Assembly: GCA_914767715.1 (NCBI GenBank)
Contig: OU612071.1
Span: 25,477,681-25,541,680 of the forward strand
Direction: 5' to 3'
Length of the DNA stretch: 64,000 bases
Source of the DNA: Membranipora membranacea
Taxonomy: Eukaryota > Bryozoa > Gymnolaemata > Cheilostomatida > Membraniporidae
The position numbers and the translations under genes are program-made. Below the pieces are notes generated by a model, which saw nothing but the letters and a program-made list of their open reading frames with translations, was not told the origin of the DNA and did not search any database. Each line of letters starts with the position of its first letter. Positions within the stretch are counted from its first letter, which is position 1. Positions 1 through 11,657 of the stretch are shown here, one piece after another.

Positions 1-597
1 AGTAAATAATGTGCTGGGCAGCATCTGCTTTGTGCATTACGCGATGCAAAACTCAAAGTAGTTGCTGACTCTAAGCTGGGTAACACTTCAGTTTAGGGGA
101 GGTTCCAAGACATCGCTGTAATGATAATAGAGCACAGGCTAAATAATAACAGGAACAGGAAACTGCTCTGTGGTATTCTCTTTGAGCTGAGTTTGAGTAC
201 CTAATGGAAGAAATGTTTCACAAGAATTCTGGCTAAAAAAACCATCCGAATTATATTATGTCTTTTTCCCTATGCAGAAGGTGCATTCTGCTATCAATCA
301 ACGACCATCAATGAGATGTTGTTTGAAACCTTGGTTGCCCGTTAAAATGCTTACAAAACTCCAGGGCGCCTCATATGACCAGAAATTGCCTCAAAAAATG
401 TTTGCGCTACGCGCATAATCTCACACAATGACTATGCTTTGCTTTGGTATTTTTGCCAGCGCTTATACATGAATGAATATGATACATATATATCACTGAC
501 TGTTTCCATGTTGTCTACACGTGACGCAACGAGGTCAGCTCATTTGGTTTGATCGATTTTTTAAATGGCTCATGTGAGAGACAAGGTTGGGCACCCC
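1..597. other. Unique sequence left of unit A, no gene seen
   Basis: I see no open frame, RNA gene or repeat that I can support here. Homology to unit B starts at about 598, inside what is intron 2 of the CCDC180-like gene in unit B. This stretch therefore does not contain the first two exons found at 34,852-35,522, and it marks the left breakpoint of unit A. Confidence 0.6.
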
Positions 598-2339
598 TGT
601 CATATACCAATAGGCCTTATACTCTTTACAAACCTGGCATCATGAGTGTCTGTTGACCTTGAAGTTCACCGAAAGCAGTTCAATGATGTCCTAAATATGT
701 TCTCAAATAAAACATAAATGAGGCCATTCTGGAGTAAATCTGAAAGTTAATTTTTCTTATACAGCCACCGATGGTCTCAAGTTTATACTACAGTCAAGGT
801 CTGTATTTTTGATTATCTCATTATTCATACAATTTTAATAACAGGTACAGCTGAGGAAAGGATATGATGTATCTAAATCAATACGAGATGAGAAAGGTGG
901 ACCTAAGATTAAAACTAGATTCGGTGGGGTACCATTAGTACACATGACACGCGATCCAGTGAAGGAGGGGACATGTATACTTGGCCCCCGACAACAGGAG
1001 TGGCTCTCAGGCTTTCCTAATGAAAGCTCAATAGAGAATCCAGTTCTCTACAAGTAAGAACTTTATACTGAGATTTGAAACTCTTTGATTTATAGTGAAG
1101 GTTGTATACGTATAGAGACCTGCCGAAGTCTATTGTTGTGTTTTAGCCAGTTAATGATTAGTGCACCACTGTCGGTAGGGGAGAGGGAGGCGACATATAC
1201 CTCAAGAAAAATATCATCATAACCTTGTAATCAATCAGAGAATGTCATCTTTTCTTACCTTACAATTATAGAGATCATCAAGCTTATAATCACAAAGAGA
1301 TTCAAGTTTTTGATATGTTACTTTCAGATATGAGCAGGAGTTTAGATCTTCTGTAGACGTGGAATCAGAATCTTACTCGGCTCTTAAAGAAGTCAGAGAT
1401 CTGCCAGATGTTGTCGGTATGTATATGTCTGGTCTGCCTCATATGTGTACATCTACTTGGTTAATGTACAGCATAACGGGTGAATTTATCTACCAACGGG
1501 TTATTCAGTTCCCTTAATGATGTAAATGACGTATACATATATACAGCCGAATATAAAATAATTGTCCAGTTTTTTATTTTTGTGCTTATCTTGCTGGGTC
1601 CCTACTGATCACATGACGAGCGAAATGATATATGATTATAGTGAGTAAGAAGACAGGATCTAATGTGAGAGAGAAGATAGCGAGGAGTAGAGAGGAGAGA
1701 CATGAATCTGCTCTAGATGAGATGCATCAAGTTTATAATATTATATCCTTTCCCAGCAGTGGATGATGTAATTCTGAAAACTCTGATATGTGTATGATGA
1801 ATTAAATAGGTGGTAGAGACGGAACGTGCTGAGTTTGATTTTGCACTCTGAATTGTGGATCAATACGCCTATATAGGGGATGATGAGACCAAACTCTCTA
1901 ATTAGCCAACCTGCCTTTCACTGCCAGACGACTAGCATCATTTTTATTTCTAACATTATTATTGTAGGAGTTGGAGCCTCGAGTTGAGAAAGCTGGATAT
2001 AATCTTATGGAGAAGTTAGAGGAGAGTAATTCTGAGATCTCACAGCTTGTTAATGAGATAGAGGATAACGAGGTAACTCCCCCCCCCCCCCCCCCCCCTA
2101 CTCCTTCCCCCTCCCCTCCACCGGGAGATAATAATGGTGCAACCTCGTTATCCCATAAATACTGAAATATAGAGCTTAGTATGATTTAACTGTATCAAAT
2201 CTTACCCTAACAAATCCTCCCAAGACGATTTAAACTCAAATTGAACACAAATATAGAGTATAAATTCGAGTTATTTGGAAGGGTAAAGGTTAATTCATTG
2301 GGTTTTTCACTAACTCATCTCATTTTCATTATAATATCT

Positions 2340-2412
2340 GGCTCTGTGGCCTAATGGACAAGGCGTCTGACTTCGAATCAGAAGATTGTGGGTTCGAGTC
2401 CCATCAGGGTCA
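2340..2412 (+). tRNA. tRNA-Arg (anticodon TCG), inside CCDC180 intron 7 of unit A
   Basis: A 73-nt cloverleaf. The acceptor stem is GGCTCTG with CAGGGTC plus discriminator A. U8 is present, the D loop carries GG, the anticodon loop is CTTCGAA, and the T arm is GTGGG-TTCGAGT-CCCAT. A20 in the D loop and the body match eukaryotic tRNA-Arg. A TTTT Pol III terminator follows at about 2417. It is transcribed in the same direction as the host gene. It is identical to the unit B copy at 37,332. Confidence 0.93.
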
Positions 2413-4086
2413 GTTGTTTTGTAATCACCAGTCTCTATCGGATACTATTATAAAATTACACAAGTTACTCTAGCCTAGTGAAAATAGTCTGTTAGCTGAC
2501 CATCTGCTCCTATCTGAGGTTTGACTCAAACAAAATCTACAAGAGATACAGAGGGATCAAAACTGTCTTTGAAAGTTACTATAGCCTTAGTTCTTCACTT
2601 TAAAGCTGTGAGTCTGGGGTAGAGAGAGATGGTTCGTCATATTGTTATAACTCGTTTGTAGAAGTTACTGTCTCATTCACAGACAGAGTTACAGACGACC
2701 TGGTCTGATATACAACAGAAATCATCACAGAGACGTCTTTATATAAATAATACGACTCAGATGTTAAATACTATAGAGGATGAGAGAACTAACAGGGTAT
2801 GACATCACTTCTAGTCTGTCTCAGACTCCCAGTCTGAACAGCATGGTATCAATAGTCTCATCATATTTTTGGATCAAAATCAAGCATCATATCTGGTATT
2901 ACAATGCTATCTTGTCAAATCTCCCCTGAAACGGCCTCGCATCTGATACAAGATGAAGAATATACATCATTGTTGACCTATCGGTTTCTGTCACTGCATT
3001 GGGTTTTAAAAAAAGTCAACTAATTTTCTCCCTATCTGAGATGTATTACTTTAACCTCCTGCTATGAAAATTTACAATATTATGTTATTTGTCAGGGAAA
3101 TTTGAGAGTACACCACAACCTTACTGGTTTATTTACTTCTGTTCGTAGGTCACTGTAGTACTGAGTAAGTACACAGATATTCTGAAGTCGATCGCTCACG
3201 CTGTAAAACCCGACCTTGATAAGGTTATAGACAAGGAATCACAGCTACTTAATAAGACTATACTGAGTAACAGAAGATGTTACTGTGAGCTCAATATGAG
3301 ATTATTATCAGCTGATATAGAGAGGGAGAGAAAGATGCATGACCTATATAACCTCAAAAATAAAGAATGGAAAAAATTCAAGGCAACTTAGGGATTAGAA
3401 AACCAAGTCGGTGATGACTTCAATATCCTATCATCCACCACCTGTACGGGCTATTTGAGGCCAAGATTTATGAGTTGAGGGAGGAATGTAATTTCATTGA
3501 CAGATTTGCCTGAAGCTGTCCTCTTTTCATGAACTTACTTCAAGGAGTGGGCAACTTATAATTTGATAACTAAAATCATGTTTTGAATTTCTATTTTACT
3601 CCAGTCTAGAAGTAGATGTAGATAATTAATTATTCATGTTATTATGTTTTAGGTAGCGGAGGCTCTGAAGTCATTTGAGGATTTCATGACACAGAAATGT
3701 ATCACAAATCCAACATCAGTAACTGATGTGATCAGGAATATGGTGGAGGATCAGAGACGAGAGACGAGTACAACAGAAAAGGATCGAACTACTCGATACA
3801 ATCAAGTAAGTCCCAATATTCATACATGGAGTTTTATGTCACTTGAATAGTTTGGAATATTAGATACTCCTAGAACTCTCATTATCCCGTTCATAAAATT
3901 CCCCTACTAAAACCCAAAGCTAATACTATTCTATGGAAGAATGAGGAATGCTTGAACTGATGCTGTCACGCAAGGAAATGCACACTCATTGAATTCTGTA
4001 GAGGTTGGAGATAACTAATCGATGCTTTTATCTCAGAATATTCACCTAATTGTAAAACTCAGGGTATGAAATCAATCAAATTGGTG

Positions 4087-4284
4087 AAACAGTGGCATTT
4101 TCACCATGTTACTAGTTAAAACTGATGATATTATCACTTAGCCATTTATTTCACCATCTGATTTCATTAGTTTCTGTAAATTACTCCCCCTTTAGGTAAC
4201 AAAGCTGAGAATAAGGGCAGATTATGTTATACCGAAATAAGTCGTAAATGGGGATATTCACGATTCTAGTGGCAATATATGGTG
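4087..4284. other. 198-bp segment present in unit A only, flanked by GGTG
   Basis: Unit A reads TTGGTG, then 198 bp, ending in ATGGTG, then GGATCAATCGCTG. Unit B (near 39,067) reads TTGGTGGGATCAATCGCTG. The segment is therefore bounded by a GGTG direct repeat. This can be a microhomology deletion in B or an insertion with a 4-bp duplication in A. It lies in the intron before CCDC180 exon 11. I see no coding content. Confidence 0.7.
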
Positions 4285-6034
4285 GGATCAATCGCTGTTC
4301 TACCTCATCACCATCTCAGCTTTGTTAATTTTCTGTTACAGAGAGTTCAGACCCCCGACAGCCACTAAGAAGTCAGTCTATACTTGGAACGATCAGATTG
4401 AGGAGTTGTCTTCTCTTCTGAGTGAAGTGAATCAGAGATACATGCAGCAGGTATATGAGGAATATGAGAAAGTCTGTGAGAAATGTGCTAACAAGGCTAC
4501 ACAACTCAGGGTATGTATATGACTACTGTACACATCTCAACACTTTGTTCCACAGGGTGTCCTTCAGTCATCAATCTGTAGCTTCATGGCCTACCACCTC
4601 AAATCTATACCCATCCATGCCTGACAATCTATACTATGCTAGTTTCATAGATGAATGGTTGCCCATAGCTATATCAGGGAAATTCAGACATGCTGGGTGT
4701 CCTTGCTATATATGATGTCATCAACAGAGTCAGCACAGTGATGTTGTACAAAGGGGTTAACTCTGGTTTATGAGTATGTCAACTTATTCTTCACCACCTA
4801 TTCTAAGTGCTAGCTTACGATGTACATATTCGAATTATCTAAGTTTGAGACTGTTTTATATGTGCATAGAGTTATCTTATTTTCAGACTGAGTTGATTAA
4901 GTCCGGCGCTGTGTTACCCCAGGAAGCGGATCAGTTAGTAAATGATGCTCTTATACCGATGATCGGAAGTCAACAGAAGATTTACGAGGCTAATAGGGAA
5001 CAGATTGATGTAAGTCTGTAGTTTCAGTATTGAGTTTATATATTATCTGCCCTTAGTGTGGAAGGTATATCATAAAATGGCTTTTAATGTAGTATTATAT
5101 ATAAGTGTAGTGTAGGATAGTATTTATAGTAATCTAAAGAATAAAGTTTTTGATTCTTTGTCTCATAGACTTTGATATTTAGTCTTGGTACTCCTTTTAC
5201 ATATCACATCTCAAGCATTGATCATCTAGGGTAGTTCTAGCTTTCCTCTCCCTCAACTCAAGATTCAGTGAGCCTGAATAATATCAGAGTCTCACATCAG
5301 CCTCACCAGGGCTTAATGCTGATTGTTTACAGAGAGAGAGAGATTGAGAAGCAGGGTAATCAGATAACAGAACAACTTCAGCTTCTATTTAAGTATTGTC
5401 AGGGAGCTGCTCATATCTGGGATGTTCATGAGGTACGTATTACACTAGAGTTACCAAGAAATATGAAATACTGTCTGAAAACAGTTTGATGAGGGACCCT
5501 GAAGATCTCATCATTCCTAAGGAAGTTCCCTAATACTGGCATGACGTGATGGGTCTTTCTATTAAAAACAGCCAAAATCACAATCTGACCACTCACTGAC
5601 TGAGTGATTGAGACCTGCTAGTGTCTTGCTCACAAATCGCTCACCCATAGATTGAACTATATACATTATGAGTGAGCGATCTTGGAAGGAATTTGTCTAA
5701 TTGAAACACCAAGTGAGCGTTAATTTTGAGCGATGTGATGGTGATGATTTGCTATAGTAAAGCATCGATCTTTCTAATTAAAAGACCCCCCTGGCTGTTG
5801 TTTATAAAGCTTTTGAGACGTAGTTGTTCATTTACAGATTGGATTAGCTCAGACAGAGAGAGCTTTACAGGAAAAGTTACTGCTGGCCAGACGAGATCAC
5901 GACCTTGAGAATCAGGATAGAGAGAATCAGCTCGATATAATAATGGATAAGATTAGGCAAGACGCTAACGAGATCAACCTCTCTAAAAATCTCAAAAAGG
6001 TAATGAAAACCTTTATTGTGATATACAAGAATAG

Positions 6035-6890
6035 TACTCGGTCTTCTAAACTGCGTAATACACAGCATAATACAATACGGATCACATAACATAGTACCCG
6101 GCGTGAGGCATTGAATAATTCACAGTGAAGTACCCCGCGTACATATGCATACAACGCGTAATGCACTGCATGATACAAAGCGTGATACACTGTGTCTAAA
6201 GCTTCCACTAATTCTTGCAAATGAAATTTCGTACGAATCTCAGCCTGCCACACATGATTGTAATTTCCCAAATTCGTACTAATGATTTATGGGTGTAATC
6301 CTCCCCAGCCAATCTAAACCATAGGCCAACAGTGATAACTAAAAAATTGAACCAAGGAGAAGCTGTTTCATCTTGTTTATTATACCACCCAGTCCAGTGA
6401 TTCAGCTTCTGGATATGCTTAGGCTCAACTATCTCCTCATATTCATTCAATTTTATACCCCATTAGTCATTGTAACCCTTCTCCCTCTTGCTCCAGGTCC
6501 AAATCAATGAGAAGATCCACATATTGATCATTCATTCCATCTTTTTGTCTAAAGTTGTTTACATAGATATGGCCTTGACTTATCAATCAAAACAGTCAGC
6601 CAATCAATCAAATCTGACAGCCAATCAGATAACATGTCGTGAAAATTTTAACGATTCATGAGTCGTTAACATACAATGTTCCACAATATCCTGGGAATCC
6701 TGTTTCGTACTTTTTTTTTCATGAAAATTTATACGAATCGTGAGAAAACAATCCCCGTGTGGCCTGAGCTTTACACTGTGTTATACGATGTGTAATGCAC
6801 AGCGCAATACACTGTGTTACGCATTGTGTCATACACTATGTTACACACTGTGTTTAACACAGCGTAATACACAGCGGGATACTTTACAGG
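6035..6890. repeat. Intron 14 block bordered by degenerate short repeats (possible non-autonomous element)
   Basis: Two clusters, about 6,040-6,200 and 6,770-6,890, are built from many variants of a roughly ten-base word such as GTAATACAC, GCATAATAC and its reverse GTGTATTAC or GTGTTACGC. Between them are several copies of an ATTCGTAC or ACGAATC word in both orientations. Clusters of short subterminal repeats at both ends are typical of some DNA transposons. I found no clear terminal inverted repeat or target duplication. The same block is in unit B at about 40,775-41,645. Confidence 0.4.
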
Positions 6891-8523
6891 ATTAGTATCA
6901 TTTATTGTTAATTTTCTCAACAGCCCGATTGCCTCATGGCATAGTGAACATGATTTTGTCATCTCATTTATGTAGCTCGGAGTATGAATCCTCTTGTTAT
7001 GTCATGTAAGTATGTTATCTTGACGTCACGACATGACGTTGTGTATATTATACAGGTTAAAGACAGTCTTGATCAGATAGGAGTTATGTATGAGAGATTT
7101 CACAGAGATCAGATATCTGTAGTTCAGACTTATACCCACATGGTTAGAGAAGAGATAGAAGACTTTGATCTCGCTATCAGAACTACTTTAGTGTGGATAG
7201 AGAGATGCCAGATAATCAACAGGTATAACAACACATGCAACCCAACATTTGGCCTTATTTCAACGAAGATATATTTATTAATCTATTTTCCTCAGTGTTG
7301 AAGTTGCCCCCTCCCATCTTCATCCAGCACACAACTCTTCCTGGTCTCTGAGTTATATATCCTCTTTGTTCTTTCATCAAATGTCAGGCTTATGAAAACT
7401 GTCTATCAGTTTTAAGTAAAAATTGAACCTCCTACCATATCTGACTCTGATCCCCACCCTGATACTCCTGATAATCTCCAATCTGTGCCTAACTCACATG
7501 CTCCCTCGTTGAAACATTCTACTGATGTCTATCTATTGCTTTGACGAGTATAATTCGTCATAATGAACTATGCCACTTCACTGATATGTTAATTTCTGCT
7601 GACCAGCTGGAAGACTTGGAGGAGATTTTCTCACCTCTCACAGGCGAGCAGAAGGTTGAATGGACAAAAAAGATACAGTCACTACTCCATGTAAATCTTA
7701 TATCTAATCCATACTAATCTCCACCAAATCACTCTCATCTCCATACATTCAATCAACTCTGATCAGTCAGAATGTGATGAAAGTTCAGACTCACCAAGTT
7801 TGAAATAAGTGTCCAGACCATCTTTTGGCTGAGTGCTCATCATACTTGTCATTGTCATTTAGTAATTGGACCTTTTGCTAAATGATCACATTACTGCAGT
7901 GCCTGGTTATCTCCCCTGGTACCTTATATTCCACTAGTTCCTGTCTGCTCTCACACATACACACATTTCCTTGTGTTCATCTCTAAGCAACCTGACTTCT
8001 CCCTCATCTATTAATCAATAAATTTAGCTGAAGGACCTAAGCCGTAAGTTAGTGAGGAAGATGGCTAACCAGTACAAAAGAAGGAGTCCCAGCCCCGCTT
8101 CACCAAGTAACAAGACTGCAGCTACATTCTCTCCCAGACTTCTCTCACTCATTCAGAATCTTCCTGTATGTTTCTATCTATCTCTGCTTTATCTCTCTAC
8201 ATATACAACCCTGTACACATAAAATCTCAAGTGGTTTTAATTCGTATATCAGGCCTACAGCTCCATACTAAACACATTGGAAATTGTGATGCGGCACAAA
8301 AAACCGATAGGTTGGTGGCATCAGAAAACCCCCCACTCAAGTATACAACCCTCACATTAATAGTTAGTCGCCACTATCTAATCCTAGCTGAACGAGGAGG
8401 CACGAAAATTCATTCAGTAACAATAGGGCCTGATACAAACTGTGATCTCAGAAAACACAATTTTTTTAATGCACCCCTCAACGCAGCACTTTACCTGGTA
8501 TATGCTTTATTATCATTTCCCCT

Positions 8524-8593
8524 CTGCTGACTTTGTAACCTGCTGACTTTGTAACCTGCTGACTTTGTAACCTGCTGACTTTCCTGCTGACAG
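8524..8593 (+). repeat. 16-bp tandem repeat carrying TGCTGAC at the exon 18 acceptor (unit A)
   Basis: Three full units of CTGCTGACTTTGTAAC plus a partial unit run directly into the splice acceptor of CCDC180 exon 18. TGCTGAC occurs five times; it resembles an animal branch-point consensus (yUnAy), and each is followed by a T-rich stretch. Confidence 0.8.
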
Positions 8594-10316
8594 GCCCGGA
8601 TATATATGACTGCTAAAGCTGATCTACAGATGAAGGATGTGATATCTCGTATGGTTACTCATAATCCTAACTCCTGGCCTCATACCATCAATCTACTCGT
8701 AACTATTACCTCTTCTATATCTCACTGTAATGTATCTCTATTCTACCCACACAGACATGTAGAGTACACTATTAACATGTGTATCTCTGATCTCTAGTTT
8801 GAGTACCTAACATGTGCCCACCCCTAATTGATGGTATTGACCCCGGGTCATCACACCGAATTTTTTCTTATGTTACTCATGCTAAGTGAATTAGTTCACT
8901 CTCTTTCAATAAGAGATATACATGCAGCAGTATATCACATCATCAGTGTGTATACTACCTTATACCTCATGTCTACATCATACAATCAGAGCATTCATCC
9001 TCATACTTGAGTCCTCCTAACACCCCATAATTCTCTGTAGTCAGAAAATGACTCCATTCATCTATTTTCTGTACTTTCCATCTGATTATCAGTCCTCACC
9101 TCATAGTGTCATCACTCAGTCATATAATACGCCTCTGTTAGTCAGATCAATCCTCTTATTCAGAGTACTCTTCGTTTGTACAAAGAAGCCACTGTACATC
9201 ATACAATTAACATCCTTACAGGAATTATGCTGTCCCTCAGTATTGAAAGGAGTTTCTTATTATAGCAAGATTCTGGCTTTTAAACCCTAGCATGACAACA
9301 GGCTTTTGCTCAGTTATTTTAGGTTGCTTGTGCCATCAAGTTGGACATCAGAATAAAGTCACCTTTATAATATAGCTTGTCATGTATTTTTTTATGTTTT
9401 GATGAGATGACAATAGATCTGTGATTGACAATCGACGCCTTAGCTGTAGAATGTAAAGTGAGACATAGGGGTGTTGATTTTGACCTACATGATAATATTT
9501 TAGACAGTTTCCCACAATGCATCTCTCTAATCAACTCACTCTTACAGATGATAATCAGACAGAAGCAGAAATCTGGATACCCGATAGATGAGGAGATAGC
9601 CAGTTTACAGCTGACCTCAAGCTCTTGTACAGCGAGTCGTGTCGTCTCGAGCAGCCTCTCGAGCTGAAGGGGCTACTAGTGCTGCTAGTAATAAAACTCG
9701 TGATGTCACCGCAACTGAGCCACCAACTGCTCCCTCATTAGTGTGAGTATTATAAGCGCTGTACAGTTAGTTACTCACTTTCTGTTGTTTTATCTCGAGT
9801 AGAATATAACCATAGACATAATATTCACAATGAATTACCATTAAGTCTATTACAATAAGACAAGGTGTATTATTATTGTACTATATCAGTTATCAGAATA
9901 GAGGTTGTCATAGGCCTCGGAAAGCAAGCATGCTGTTCAAACTCTTTTTCAAGAAGGTGACTGATTTGTGGGTTATTGTGATACCCTACCTTGGTGTTAA
10001 TTGGAGGCAAACTATAAGTCAATGTGTGATATACATACTTAGTTGTTGTCTTACTCAGGCCTATTTCAAATCGACTAATCCTTGATTATTATGGATGGAT
10101 TAAAACCAATTTAACCAAGAAAGAGAATAACCTAGCCTTTGATACAAACTTCAGATCAGGTTTGATAATAATATTGAGATATAAGAGTTGTCTCACATGT
10201 TTGTATGGGTGTATATCTGTAGGACATCATTATCTAAAGCTCCAGCGTCTCCCAAACAATCACAGACCCGAGGACTGAATGAAGCCGCTAAGAATATATC
10301 TGTTCTCGACGATATG

Positions 10317-11586
10317 GTGAGTACAGCTTTCTTGTGCATGGGTTCCCCCCAGCCCCCCCCCCCAAAAAGCTTGCCAAGACAGGCGAACTCTCCCGCTATA
10401 ACCTAACCAATTATCTCGGGATGCTCCCTTCTATTATCTATTCATCTGGTAATCAGGTATTGCCTGACCTAAGAATTCTGCGAGAGACTCAGGGTCACAG
10501 GGTAGCTCAGACATTAAGGCTTATCATCATTATCATGTCATCATCAGGCCTAAACTGACACCTGACCTGAACCTCAACAAGACTAAGCTATAGGTCTACT
10601 AATTCATGTATAATTTAAAATCTATATCTGCCATCTTCAGTAACATTGACTGATTTAGCTCATCCTATTTACTCCTCATAACTGATGATACAATTATCTT
10701 TACGACGACACAATGATTCTAGAATTCCCTCACATTATATTGATATGTTCATCTTGAGCTGAGCTGGTAGAAAAAGGAATGCATCACATAGAGTCTCATT
10801 ACATGTATCATGTTCATGTCATGTATCTGCTGGAGAAATGTGATCAGCAAAATAATAAATACAAAAGTATCATCATGACCACAAAAACCTGGTAAATTGA
10901 GAAGTTGGAATGTTTCAAGACAAAAAAATGATCATAGGAATCCAAATATGCAATGATTTGAGCTGAAATGCACTCTGGAACTTGTGAGCTTTAAGAGTTT
11001 GTTGCGAAGGTATTTAATGGGGTTATTTTGTATAACACATCACATTACGGTATGTGATGTGTTATATAAAACTTCAGAGAATTTCTTACCTCGTGACAAT
11101 CTAATGTACATAATTCTTCTGGGCATGCCCGAAACCAAACATAGTGACTGAATACATCCAATACAACCTGCTCATATTTGTACATCTTCTTTTTTTTGAT
11201 TTCGTGAGAAAGGTATATTAATGCGCACGATGTACTCTCAGTGCTTTGGAATGTGAGAATGTTTCACAATAACTACGATCCAGGACAAATTGAGTAGGAT
11301 AAGACATGACATCAATTCTACAATGAGATCTTCAAATGACAGGACAATCTCTCCGTCAGTATTGGAGAGACACCACAAATGGTTTCGAGGTTCAACCCAA
11401 ACACATTCCATCAACTGAATTTTACCAGGCTGTAATCAGTTGCTAATCATAGGATTTAAAATGTGCCAGAACAATATGAACCACAATTAGCGATTAATGC
11501 TAGGTTGTGGGGGCTCACAATCAAACCAAACCATAGATCTAGATTTAATTTTACTTTAAATAAAGTAAATTTTTGGGAAAAAGGTT
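10317..11586. other. Region between CCDC180 exon 20 and the tRNA-Lys pseudogene, unit A
   Basis: I find no further CCDC180 exon. A perfect 15-bp inverted repeat (TATAACACATCACAT and its complement) lies at about 11,031-11,066. One candidate minus-strand exon is listed separately at 11,090-11,185. A run of C residues near 10,346 is low complexity. Confidence 0.5.
11090..11185 (-). other. Candidate minus-strand exon of unknown gene (unit A)
   Basis: Read on the minus strand, an open frame from ATG at 11,185 gives 32 codons starting MYKYEQVV and ending in LDCHE, directly before a strong donor (GAG then GTAAGAAATT). The segment is Trp, Tyr and Cys rich. The unit B copy at 46,216-46,311 has the same frame and donor with three residue changes. 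I do not recognise the family and cannot connect it to a second exon with confidence. It may be part of a mobile element. Confidence 0.3.
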
Positions 11587-11657
11587 GCCCGGACAGCTCA
11601 GTCAGTAGAGCATCAGACTTATAATCTGAGGGTCGGGTTTGAGTCCCGGTTCGGACG
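11587..11657 (+). pseudogene. tRNA-Lys-derived pseudogene with anticodon TAT (unit A)
   Basis: The body matches eukaryotic tRNA-Lys, but the anticodon loop is CTTATAA, giving TAT in place of TTT. Base 8 is C instead of T, the T loop is TTTGAGT (C56 lost), and the acceptor has a C-A mismatch at 2-71. This copy also lacks 2 nt at the variable loop and T-stem junction compared with unit B, giving 71 nt. These changes make a working tRNA unlikely. Confidence 0.7.

Larger units (their letters stand above)
765..10316 (+). pseudogene. CCDC180-like coiled-coil gene, copy A (5'-truncated, broken)
   Basis: Eighteen exons can be matched to copy B: 765-798, 845-1053, 1328-1416, 1642-1729, 1968-2072, 2662-2796, 3149-3382, 3653-3805, 4342-4510, 4887-5009, 5333-5432, 5838-5999, 7056-7222, 7607-7690, 8028-8165, 8594-8698, 9633-9742 and 10223-10316. 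Conserved family signatures are legible, for example GPRQQEWLSGFPNE followed by ENPVLYK, and a helical charged protein throughout. CCDC180 is a cilium-associated coiled-coil protein with DUF4455 and DUF4456 regions; only the first half is seen here. Exons 1-2 are absent. Lesions: exon 3 is 8 nt shorter; exon 6 has lost its 3' end and donor; the exon 9 donor reads GC instead of GT with a stop soon after; exon 10 carries a 7-nt tandem duplication; exon 13 has 4 extra nt in an AG run; exon 15 lacks 1 nt. Codons that are stops in copy B are still sense here. Confidence 0.7.

Noticed and set aside
1971-2165. Proline-rich open frame of 64 codons starting MEPRVEKAGY
   Set aside because: Its first part is CCDC180 exon 7; the proline run is translation of a C-rich intron start past the GTAACT donor.
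8168-8530. 120-codon open frame after exon 17
   Set aside because: It runs through the exon 17 donor into intron sequence, and the unit B counterpart is disrupted.
8524-8593. Short direct repeats resembling a CRISPR-like array
   Set aside because: The units are contiguous 16-mers without spacers, in an animal intron, so this is an ordinary tandem repeat.
9548-9632. Exon 19 starting at the CTTACAG acceptor at 9,547
   Set aside because: That frame stops at TGA or TAG in both units and does not join exon 20 in phase. The acceptor at 9,632 gives matching phases on both sides.
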